A DNA stretch of 5,263 nt from an uncultured Rikenellaceae bacterium. GTDB taxonomy: Bacteria > Bacteroidota > Bacteroidia > Bacteroidales > Rikenellaceae. The number at the start of each line of letters is the position of its first letter. Position 1 is the first letter of the stretch. The translations under genes and the position numbers were made by a program. The stretch is from the NCBI GenBank assembly GCA_947074135.1, contig CAMTOL010000165.1, positions 1 through 5,263 on the forward strand, read 5' to 3'. The notes under the pieces are model-generated. The model was not told the origin of the DNA and made no database searches. It saw only the letters and a program-made list of their open reading frames with translations. This document shows, one piece after another, positions 1-5,263 of the stretch.

Positions 1-44
1 AAAAAAGAAGAGGTAAAAAAAAGTAAAACAAAAGGAAAAAAGAG

Positions 45-404
45 ATGAAAGCAAAAGGGATTCGTAAAGCTGCCCTAATTGAAGTGAAAATTAGAGTAGC
101 ATCGGCACAAACACAAGAGGGTAGAGAAACAAAATCGGAAGTTAAAAAAGAGATGCGCCATGAGCGTCCACATCGTAGAGGTGGCGAATTTACTCCAGGC
201 GATTCGACTATGATGCGTGAACGTCTTAAATGCGAAAAAGGCGATTCGACTATGAGGAAAAATTGTGAAGAGTGTCAGAAATGCGATAAACACAAGGGTA
301 AAGGCGACGGTAAACATCGTAAAGATGGTAAACGTCCTAGAGGAGAAAGACCACAAGGTCATCGTCCTGTTAACCTAACAACCGAAGCTGCTGGTAGTAA
401 CTAA
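45..404 (+). CDS. Small, highly basic hypothetical protein with a Cys-containing 14-residue repeat
   Basis: I do not recognise this 119-residue protein. It is rich in Lys, Arg, Gly and His. A 14-residue unit beginning GDSTM occurs at about residues 52-65 and 66-79, and the second copy carries a Cys cluster (CEECQKC). The C-terminal half is a run of KGDGKHRKDGKRPRGERP type, probably disordered. The start at 45 is the first ATG after an in-frame TAA at 24-26 and follows an A-rich leader with AAAGGA about 9 nt upstream, as is usual in Bacteroidota. Residues 17-24 (RVASAQTQ) resemble the end of a signal peptide with an Ala-X-Ala/Gln cleavage site, but the preceding stretch is charged, so export is doubtful. 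Regular codon use (many CGT, GGT and AAA codons) and a terminator right after the stop favour a real gene. The opposite-strand ORF over it is a by-product of the Lys/Arg-rich codons. Nucleic-acid or metal binding is possible but unproven. Confidence 0.5.
   Translation: MKAKGIRKAALIEVKIRVASAQTQEGRETKSEVKKEMRHERPHRRGGEFTPGDSTMMRERLKCEKGDSTMRKNCEECQKCDKHKGKGDGKHRKDGKRPRGERPQGHRPVNLTTEAAGSN
197..255 (+). repeat. 17-bp direct repeat in frame inside the basic ORF
   Basis: The 17 bases AGGCGATTCGACTATGA occur exactly at 197-213 and 239-255. The period is 42 bp, or 14 codons, so both copies encode GDSTM in the same frame. The sequence between the copies is only weakly similar, which fits an old tandem duplication of a 42-bp unit that has since diverged. 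Confidence 0.85.
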
Positions 405-444
405 GTTCATTAGTGAGTGTCGTTCGCTTCGGATAAATAGAAAT

Positions 445-485
445 AAAAATGGTGCTGAAAGTATTAAACTCTCAACACCATTTTT
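445..485. terminator. Bidirectional intrinsic terminator between converging genes
   Basis: An 18-base arm at 445-462 (AAAAATGGTGCTGAAAGT) pairs with 468-485 (ACTCTCAACACCATTTTT) around the loop ATTAA. There are two A-C mismatches. The outer AAAAATGGTG/CACCATTTTT part is perfect, so each strand's transcript ends in a stem followed by a U-run. It lies 41 nt after the stop of the basic ORF and 23 nt after the stop of lpdA, which are convergent, so it can end transcription in both directions. Confidence 0.8.
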
Positions 486-507
486 CTGTAAATATAACTT
501 TACAACC

Positions 508-1884
508 CTAGCCGTGAATGGCCTCTCCTAGAGCCGAAGCTGCTGCCTCCATTATCGACTCCGAAATAGTTGGGTGTGGGTGAACAGTATCAATAATCTG
601 ACGCGCTGTCATTCCCTCGCCGACCATAGCAGTTAAGCCCGAAATCATCTCGGTAACATTCAACCCAATTAAGTGCGCACCAAGTAGCTTTTGAGAAGAA
701 GCATCAAAAACTAACTTTACCATACCATCTCTTGCTCCAGCTGCTGTCGCTTTACCACTTGCCATCAACGAAAACTTGCCAACTGTAACGCCATGGCCGC
801 GCTCAACGGCTTGAGCCTCAGTCAATCCAACCGAAGCAACCTCTGGCGAAGTATAAACGCACGACGGAATAGCATCGTAGTTAATAGGTGCAGCGTGATG
901 TCCGCAAAGCAACTCAACGCAACGAATAGCCTCGGCTGTTGCAACGTGTGCCAATGCAGGAGTCGCTATCACATCTCCAATAGCATAAATTCCCTCAACG
1001 CTAGTTCTATATGTTGTTGTGTCAACCACAATCTTGCCCCTTTCGGTTTTAATGCCACACTCTTCGAGTCCGATGTTCTCAATGTTTGAACTTACGCCAA
1101 CTGCCGACAAAACAACTTCAGCTTCGAGTGTCTGTTCTCCCTTTTTGCCACTAACAGCTACCGAACAGCTATCGCCATTGTTAACCACATTGTTAACCGT
1201 TGTCGAAGTCATAACGGTAATCTTAGCTTTACGTAAACAACGCTCTAAAGTTGCCGAAATCTCAGCATCTTCGAGCGGCGCAACTTTGTCGAGATACTCC
1301 ACAACTGTTACCTTAGTGCCAAGCGAAGCGTAGAACGATGCAAACTCAAGCCCTATTGCTCCACTACCCACAACAACCATTGTCGATGGTAGAAAATCGA
1401 GCGTCAACGCCTTGCGAGAGTTGATAATACGTAGTCCATCAACCGGAATTGCATCTAAATTGCGGGGACGAGCTCCTGTTGCAATAATAATGTCGTTTGT
1501 TTCGTAAATTGTTCCCTCAACCTCAACTTTGCCCTTTGCCGCAATCTTTGCAGTTCCTGCTATAACGTCGATTGAGTGCTTCTTCATCAAGAACTCGATG
1601 CCCTTGCTCATCTGTGAAGCAACACCTCGACTGCGCTCAACCATCTTCTCTAGGCTTGGTTTTGGAGCGCACTCCATATCTACGCCATAGGTTGCAGCGT
1701 GAAGTGTGTACTCGAACACTTGAGCGCTTTTTAGCAAAGCTTTAGTTGGGATACAGCCCCAGTTTAAACAAACGCCGCCAAGTTCGGCACGTTCGACGAT
1801 TGCTACCTTTTTTCCAAGTTGTGAGGCTCTAATAGCACCCGCATAACCGCCAGGTCCAGAACCAATAATAATTAAATCGTACAT
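508..1884 (-). CDS. lpdA: Dihydrolipoyl dehydrogenase (E3)
   Basis: This FAD flavoenzyme reoxidises dihydrolipoyl groups on the E2 or H-protein of the pyruvate, 2-oxoacid or glycine-cleavage complexes and passes electrons to NAD+ in the cytoplasm. The 458 residues are near the family length and all landmarks are present. These are the FAD dinucleotide fold GSGPGG (8-13), the redox disulfide in CLNWGCIPTK (C39 and C44), ATGARPR (135-141), the NAD fold GSGAIG (173-178), the second FAD motif GIYAIGDV (298-305), the dimerisation-domain motif YTSPEVASVG (344-353), and the catalytic dyad in HPHPTISE (H437 and E442). The start follows an A/T-rich leader lacking a Shine-Dalgarno and gives the usual N-terminus MYDLIIIGSG. 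It appears to be a single-gene unit: no E1, E2 or lipoylation gene is adjacent and a terminator follows. The complex it serves cannot be told from this window. Related disulfide reductases (glutathione or mercuric reductase) are less likely given the lipoamide-type CxxxxC and HxHPTxSE motifs. Confidence 0.97.
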   Translation of the reverse strand: MYDLIIIGSGPGGYAGAIRASQLGKKVAIVERAELGGVCLNWGCIPTKALLKSAQVFEYTLHAATYGVDMECAPKPSLEKMVERSRGVASQMSKGIEFLMKKHSIDVIAGTAKIAAKGKVEVEGTIYETNDIIIATGARPRNLDAIPVDGLRIINSRKALTLDFLPSTMVVVGSGAIGLEFASFYASLGTKVTVVEYLDKVAPLEDAEISATLERCLRKAKITVMTSTTVNNVVNNGDSCSVAVSGKKGEQTLEAEVVLSAVGVSSNIENIGLEECGIKTERGKIVVDTTTYRTSVEGIYAIGDVIATPALAHVATAEAIRCVELLCGHHAAPINYDAIPSCVYTSPEVASVGLTEAQAVERGHGVTVGKFSLMASGKATAAGARDGMVKLVFDASSQKLLGAHLIGLNVTEMISGLTAMVGEGMTARQIIDTVHPHPTISESIMEAAASALGEAIHG

Positions 1885-1921
1885 TGTTTATATTTGTTTT
1901 AAATTTTAATTTTAAATCGAC

Positions 1922-1941
1922 TAAACGTTTATAGTTGCAAC
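1922..1941. promoter_or_regulatory. Two adjacent palindromes upstream of lpdA (candidate operator)
   Basis: TAAACGTTTA (1922-1931) and GTTGCAAC (1934-1941) are perfect palindromes two bases apart, about 38-57 nt before the lpdA start codon. That is where a regulator site near a promoter would lie. They are short enough to arise by chance in A/T-rich DNA, and no regulator is known for them. Confidence 0.25.
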
Positions 1942-1989
1942 TTTTTTCAAAAAATTGCATCAAAAACTTTTGTCGATGCTCCGCATCGA
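1937..1989 (-). promoter_or_regulatory. Overlapping, mutually exclusive inverted repeats in the lpdA upstream region
   Basis: Three hairpins can be drawn. TCGATGC/GCATCGA with a 3-base loop lies at 1973-1989. GCATC/GATGC arms flanking AAAAC-TTTT lie at 1957-1979. GCAA-TTTTTT/AAAAAA-TTGC with one bulged base lies at 1937-1958. The first and second share one arm, and the second and third share two bases, so forming the middle one excludes the others. If the lpdA transcript starts upstream of 1989 this could act as a folding switch. None is followed by a clear U-run, so none is a standard intrinsic terminator. Confidence 0.3.
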
Positions 1990-2006
1990 ATGACCTTGCA
2001 TATTAT

Positions 2007-2027
2007 AATGGTCAATGGTTAATGATA
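2007..2027. repeat. Three degenerate tandem heptamers
   Basis: AATGGTC, AATGGTT and AATGATA follow one another without gaps. The array is very short and imperfect and is only noted as part of the repeat-rich stretch before lpdA. Confidence 0.4.
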
Positions 2028-2042
2028 ATTGAGTAAATATCT

Positions 2043-2092
2043 ACACACACACACACACACACTCTCTCTCTCTCTCTCTCTCCCCCCAAAAA
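2043..2092. repeat. Composite microsatellite (AC)10(TC)10C5A5
   Basis: Ten perfect AC units (2043-2062) run straight into ten perfect TC units (2063-2082), then five more C (2083-2087) and five A (2088-2092). This is seen directly in the sequence. Such long uninterrupted dinucleotide tracts are rare in bacteria and are prone to slipped-strand length change. The tract begins about 160 bp upstream of the lpdA start and 111 bp beyond the stop of the DUF4919-like gene, outside any coding frame. Length change could therefore affect transcription but would not shift a reading frame. Confidence 0.95.
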
Positions 2093-2202
2093 GACTCTAA
2101 ATAAATAATCGAAAACGAAGTTTTTGTTAAGAGTTTTTGGTTATCCATTTTTACAAAAAGGGAACGTAGTGCATATTTTCAAAATGCAATATTAATCACG
2201 TA

Positions 2203-2952
2203 TTAGTAGCGGAACTTCCGGGTTTGCTCCCACGAGTTGAACTCCATCTTGCGTTTGGGTGCTTTAATGTCGTTCATATACTCCGAACCGTGAGCGTAAA
2301 TTTCGGAATAGTTGAAATAACACCCCTTATCTCGCTTATTTGGCATATTGCTCACTGGAATAAACTCAACCGTACGGCTAAGTATAATTGGTTGCTCCTG
2401 CTTGTAATTAAGTATGGCTAGGAGGTCAAGCGCGTGGTTGAAGTAGGTTATCCACCAAGGCGAATCTTCGGTTAGTCCAGTGCCTGACGACATTATAGTT
2501 TCGCAAATCATCGAGACACGTTGCATCAGTATCTCTGCATTTTTGTCATTACCTGTCTGGGCGTAAAGATAGGCTAAGGCGTTGATATCTCGAAGATTGA
2601 ACGGTTCGGCTTTGAGTATCGTTTGTGCCAGTACAATGGCACGCTCGTAGTCCTTTATTGTTGGCGTTGTTCGTTTACCCATAATATTCTCCAACTCTGC
2701 CTTTGCTGAGTTGTCGAGCAGTGGCATATAGGTATCTTGTTCGGGATAGCCGTAGTAGAGGTAGTGGTAATCGGTGAGTGTGAGCGTCGAGTCCATCATC
2801 TGATAGCGCGCCATAAGATCGGGGTAGTAGAACCGCGACGAGGTGTTGTAAATTGAGTCACGAATTGCACCCAAATTTGGTGCAACTTGCGCCTTTAATC
2901 CACTAACTCCAAAGGTTATAATAATAACTGCTACTGCAAAAAAACGTTTCAT
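2203..2952 (-). CDS. Secreted DUF4919-like protein with a TPR-like helical segment
   Basis: The product has 249 residues. Residues 1-21 form a typical signal peptide: MKRFF, a hydrophobic core AVAVIIITFGV, then GLKA before Gln22. The mature protein probably lies in the periplasm or is exported, since no lipobox is seen. The segment FYYPDLMARYQMMDSTLTLT followed by DYHYLYYGY (41-69), and GCYFNYSEIYAHG near the C-terminus (210-222), resemble what I recall of DUF4919 in Bacteroidetes. This is family-level recognition from memory. Residues about 100-148 look like a TPR helix pair (DYERAIVLAQTILKAEPFN, then NALAYLYAQTGNDKNAE). No catalytic motif is visible and the function is unknown. Its ATG overlaps the dapA stop by one base (TAATG), which implies translational coupling and strict co-expression with dapA, although no functional link to lysine synthesis is known to me. 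Confidence 0.85.
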   Translation of the reverse strand: MKRFFAVAVIIITFGVSGLKAQVAPNLGAIRDSIYNTSSRFYYPDLMARYQMMDSTLTLTDYHYLYYGYPEQDTYMPLLDNSAKAELENIMGKRTTPTIKDYERAIVLAQTILKAEPFNLRDINALAYLYAQTGNDKNAEILMQRVSMICETIMSSGTGLTEDSPWWITYFNHALDLLAILNYKQEQPIILSRTVEFIPVSNMPNKRDKGCYFNYSEIYAHGSEYMNDIKAPKRKMEFNSWEQTRKFRY

Positions 2953-3830
2953 TATAGTTTGTATTTTTCAATCTGCTCCTTTAATCCCTCACTCACACTC
3001 TCGCTTATATTAACAAGCGGTAAACGTACATTTCTGCCAATAATCTCCTTAATGGCTAGTGCCTCTTTGACACCTGCTGGGTTGCCTTCGGCAAAGAGTA
3101 GGTCAGTGGCTTCGTATAGTTCCAAATTTAGTGCCGCCGCTTGTGCATACTCGCCCATAAGAGCATTGTTTGTCATAGCGCACATTTTGGCAGGGAATGA
3201 GTTTGCACTAACCGATATAACGCCATCTGCACCCATCGAAATTAGAGGTAGTGTTAGGTTGTCGTCCCCTGAAATTACGAGAAAGTCGCTAGGGCGGTCA
3301 CGAAGAATATAGGCTGCTTGAGCTAGGTTGCCCGATGCCTCTTTGACTGCAATAGCACGACCAGCGAAGTCGTTGGCTAGGCGGAGTGTTGTTTTGGCAC
3401 TCATATTTACGCCAGTTCGACCTGGTACGTTGTATAGAATTACTGGTAGTGGCGAGTGTTTAAGTATCTCGGCGTAGTGGGCGTAGATTCCCTCTTGAGT
3501 TGGTTTGTTGTAGTAGGGAACAACCGAAAGAATGGCATCAACGCCTTTTAGGTCGAAGGTTTGGAGTTGGCGCACCACCTCGGCAGTGTTGTTGCCGCCT
3601 ATGCCAACAACGATAGGTTTTTGTCCTTTGTTGAACTCTACGATATGTCTAACTATATTGTGCTTCTCTTCTGCTGTGAGAGTTACGCTTTCGGCAGTAG
3701 TGCCCAAAACGACGTAGTAATCAACCTTTTGTGTATGGTTGAGTAGTGCGTCGAGTGCAGCGTAATCGACTTGGTTATTGCTGTCAAACGGAGTTACAAG
3801 CGCAACCCCCGTCCCTTTAAAATTCTTCAT
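2952..3830 (-). CDS. dapA: 4-hydroxy-tetrahydrodipicolinate synthase
   Basis: This cytoplasmic class I aldolase-type enzyme condenses pyruvate with L-aspartate semialdehyde, the first committed step to diaminopimelate (peptidoglycan) and lysine. The 292 residues match the family length and form a single TIM barrel. Visible landmarks are GTTAE (43-47, with T44 and T45 of the proton relay), PYYNKP (104-109, with Y106), YNVPGRTG (132-139, with Y132 and the substrate-binding R137) and the Schiff-base lysine K162 in VKEASGN. The usual Gly of GTTGE is Ala46, a change I believe is common in Bacteroidetes. The start gives the normal N-terminus MKNFKGTGVALVTPF. The gene lies 22 nt after the DUF262-HNH gene and overlaps the next gene by one base. 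Related lyases (N-acetylneuraminate lyase, KDG aldolase) share the fold, but the motif set and length favour DapA. Confidence 0.95.
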   Translation of the reverse strand: MKNFKGTGVALVTPFDSNNQVDYAALDALLNHTQKVDYYVVLGTTAESVTLTAEEKHNIVRHIVEFNKGQKPIVVGIGGNNTAEVVRQLQTFDLKGVDAILSVVPYYNKPTQEGIYAHYAEILKHSPLPVILYNVPGRTGVNMSAKTTLRLANDFAGRAIAVKEASGNLAQAAYILRDRPSDFLVISGDDNLTLPLISMGADGVISVSANSFPAKMCAMTNNALMGEYAQAAALNLELYEATDLLFAEGNPAGVKEALAIKEIIGRNVRLPLVNISESVSEGLKEQIEKYKL

Positions 3831-3852
3831 TGTTCTATTATTTCTAATTATA

Positions 3853-5016
3853 TTATCTATTACCTTTTGCTCGATTGTGTGTCTTGCACAGCATTTGGCA
3901 GTTATTTATATCAGTTGCTCCGCCTTTGCTCCAAGCTGAAACGTGGTCTGCATCCATTTCCGATAATTTCCACACTCTGGATCTATTGGCTTCGTGACCC
4001 ATAGCACATAGAGGGCAATTCGAGATAGAATTATTTTCAGCCTCTTTGGTCTGTTTGGCGTAAATTGCTTTTTTAGTTGTGTCGTCAAATATTCTTAAAT
4101 CTAGCAGCTTAGTATCGACACAACCGCCAAGAACGTATTCAAAAATACCTTTTCGATTTTTTACATAAGAATCTGCGTACAGTTCTTTAACTCTATCCCA
4201 TATTATCTGAGGATTATATGGCTTATTGTGATATGTTTCGTAGAGTCTACCCCATTCTAAACCACGCATCTCACTTTCCACATCTTTAAACACACTTGAC
4301 ACCCAATCAACAACAGTGTTAAAATAGGTTTTAAGTTCAGTTATATTTTTATCTCTGCGATGTTTACTCATATAGTCCTCTATCTTCCCTTTGCTTACCC
4401 AATCGAGGGCACACTCTAAGAAATCTTGACGATTAACACTTCCTGAAATATAAGCACTCCACTTCTGAATATTTGCATTTTGAGAGTTACTGAACTCCTC
4501 TTTTGCAAGTGTTACGAATTGACCTGAATATACAGCATTTAGCTCCTCTTGTTTATTTATAGGCACACCTACTATGTTTATAGTCTTGAACCACTCTTTA
4601 ATTTCACTTTCTTCGCCCTCGCACTCATAAATAAGGAGTTTAGTTTCTAAAATTTGTTTTTGTTTGTCCTCTGCAATACCACCGAAATACTGTTGCATTC
4701 CGTTTTCATCTTTTATAGCAAATTTATTTGTAACAAATCGCCCTATACTTGTAATACGTTGTTGCCCATCGAGTACTTCGAGGCAGTTATCATCAATTTT
4801 ATTAAAATAAATTAGCCCCAGTGGATAGCCTTTCAGTATCGATTCGATAACAGCGACATCTTTTTTGCCATCTGCATATATATAGTTACGCTGATATTCG
4901 GGTTGAATTGTCAGTTTACCCGACAAACCAAACAAGCCTTTACCTTCGAGTTCATTATACACGAATCCATCGCATATCTCTTTAACTGTGATATTTGTTC
5001 TAAGCGTTGTTTTCAT
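3853..5016 (-). CDS. DUF262-HNH endonuclease (GmrSD/SspE-like architecture)
   Basis: The 387-residue protein has two parts. Residues about 10-130 are a DUF262 (ParB/GmrS-like) domain with [10 protein letters not shown] (38-47), [11 protein letters not shown] (57-67) and the signature DGQQRIT (83-89). In related proteins this motif takes part in nucleotide-dependent action. Residues 334-387 are a zinc-type HNH nuclease: CPLC (C334, C337), DADHV (D357, H358), SKGG (363-366), N372 and [11 protein letters not shown] (C377, H380, N381), all intact. The helical middle (about 140-320) I cannot assign. Known relatives cut modified or foreign DNA (GmrSD, BrxU, phosphorothioation-sensing SspE), but this one ends in a classical HNH instead of DUF1524 and is much shorter. 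Target and modification dependence are unknown. It starts 1 nt after an interrupted upstream gene and ends 22 nt before dapA. It is visibly more AT-rich than dapA and lpdA, suggesting acquisition by transfer. Confidence 0.88.
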   Translation of the reverse strand: MKTTLRTNITVKEICDGFVYNELEGKGLFGLSGKLTIQPEYQRNYIYADGKKDVAVIESILKGYPLGLIYFNKIDDNCLEVLDGQQRITSIGRFVTNKFAIKDENGMQQYFGGIAEDKQKQILETKLLIYECEGEESEIKEWFKTINIVGVPINKQEELNAVYSGQFVTLAKEEFSNSQNANIQKWSAYISGSVNRQDFLECALDWVSKGKIEDYMSKHRRDKNITELKTYFNTVVDWVSSVFKDVESEMRGLEWGRLYETYHNKPYNPQIIWDRVKELYADSYVKNRKGIFEYVLGGCVDTKLLDLRIFDDTTKKAIYAKQTKEAENNSISNCPLCAMGHEANRSRVWKLSEMDADHVSAWSKGGATDINNCQMLCKTHNRAKGNR

Positions 5017-5017
5017 T

Positions 5018-5263
5018 TTATTTTGCAGGGTTTTTGTGTTTAATTAAAATTCGAGCATACATAGATTTGGGAATGCCATTCATTATAATTACTCCTCTCG
5101 CATTTAAATCATTTGCATTCTTATATTGCTCAATCGTATATTTTTTGTTTTTATATGGTTCATCTTTTCTTTGTTTTACTCCTATTATTTCTATTTTCTT
5201 GGTACCTTATTCTTCGATAATTCTAATAGGATCCCCAATAACACCATCAAAATCACTATGTCT
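5018..5263 (-). pseudogene. C-terminal part of an unidentified gene, interrupted by an in-frame TAA (partial)
   Basis: Read from the window edge, the frame gives RHSDFDGVIGDPIRIIEE, then TAA (5207-5209), then 62 more codons in the same frame. These begin GTKKIEIIGVKQRKD, include [20 protein letters not shown], and end in KNPAK with a TAA at 5018-5020. The downstream piece has no usable start near its beginning (the first ATG leaves only 19 codons), yet it reads like real protein. I therefore read it as one gene broken by a nonsense change, though a sequencing error or a genuine stop is possible. Its final stop lies one base before the DUF262-HNH start, so the two were probably an operon pair. 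I do not recognise the family. A methyltransferase or nuclease partner would fit the context, but no such motif is clear. The 5' end lies outside the window. Confidence 0.5.

Larger units (their letters stand above)
1885..2202. other. 318-bp gene-free intergenic region, upstream of lpdA and downstream of the dapA operon
   Basis: I see no convincing coding sequence in it. Reading from the lpdA start outward it holds an A/T-rich leader, two short palindromes (1922-1941), a set of overlapping inverted repeats (1937-1989), three degenerate heptamers (2007-2027), the composite microsatellite (2043-2092) and an A/T-rich tail. The tail has only weak hairpins, AAAAC-GAA-GTTTT at 2112-2124 and GCAT/ATGC-ended arms at 2171-2187. 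It must contain the lpdA promoter and the end of the dapA-operon transcript, but I find no clean match to the Bacteroidetes TTTG / TAnnTTTG promoter pair. Confidence 0.7.

Noticed and set aside
75..362. Minus-strand 95-residue ORF rich in Phe and Thr opposite the basic ORF
   Set aside because: It is the complement of Lys/Arg/Gly codons (TTT, CTT, ACC), has no family look, and the plus-strand frame has the better codon pattern and a terminator.
412..434. CGTTCGCTTCGGAT compared with the TCGATGCTCCGCATCGA element as a dispersed intergenic repeat
   Set aside because: The similarity is only a few bases and not alignable over any useful length.
793..1333. Plus-strand ORFs inside lpdA
   Set aside because: They lie wholly within a confident lpdA and have low-quality composition, so they are shadows of its codon use.
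1885..2042. Bacteroidetes-type promoter (TTTG, about 20 bases, TAnnTTTG) for lpdA
   Set aside because: TTTG-like and TATA-like pieces exist (for example around 1926-1955 on the minus strand), but no pair has both sequence and spacing right.
2112..2124. Hairpin AAAAC-GAA-GTTTT as terminator of the dapA operon
   Set aside because: The stem is only 5 bp and A/T-rich, with no good U-run directly after it on the minus strand. It could contribute but cannot be called.
3906..4088. Minus-strand 60-residue ORF in another frame at the end of the DUF262-HNH gene
   Set aside because: It overlaps the clear HNH motif region of the 387-residue protein and looks like a frame shadow.
5201..5234. GGTACC and GGATCC sites about 30 bp apart, suggesting a cloning junction or vector sequence
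   Set aside because: The reading frame and A/T-rich composition run smoothly through both sites and no other vector-like sequence is present. Chance is the simpler explanation.

Overview
The window looks like chromosomal DNA of a member of the Bacteroidota, most likely Bacteroidales. This is inferred from a secreted protein that resembles the Bacteroidetes-restricted DUF4919 family, A/T-rich leaders without a strong Shine-Dalgarno sequence, a signal peptide ending in Ala-Gln, and Bacteroidales-like variants of DapA and LpdA. No RNA gene, CRISPR array or transposase is visible.

Layout: A small, very basic, Cys-containing ORF (45-404, +) converges on lpdA, the E3 subunit of 2-oxoacid dehydrogenase complexes (508-1884, -). 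A strong hairpin at 445-485 can serve as terminator for both. A gene-free stretch of 318 bp (1885-2202) holds inverted repeats close to the lpdA start, a short degenerate heptamer repeat and a striking composite microsatellite, (AC)10(TC)10C5A5. Next comes a minus-strand train, read from high to low coordinates: an unidentified gene cut by the window edge and by an in-frame TAA (5263-5018), a DUF262-HNH nuclease (5016-3853), dapA (3830-2952) and a secreted DUF4919-like protein (2952-2203). The spacings are 1 nt, 22 nt and a 1-base TAATG overlap, so all four could be read as one transcript.

Function: lpdA and dapA are housekeeping genes, for central carbon metabolism and for lysine/diaminopimelate synthesis. 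The DUF262-HNH gene and its broken upstream partner are clearly more AT-rich and look like horizontally acquired defence or restriction DNA placed directly against dapA. The DUF262-HNH protein has an intact DGQQR motif and an intact zinc-HNH motif, so it may still be active although its partner appears interrupted. This two-gene unit and the microsatellite between the operons are the parts most worth a second look.
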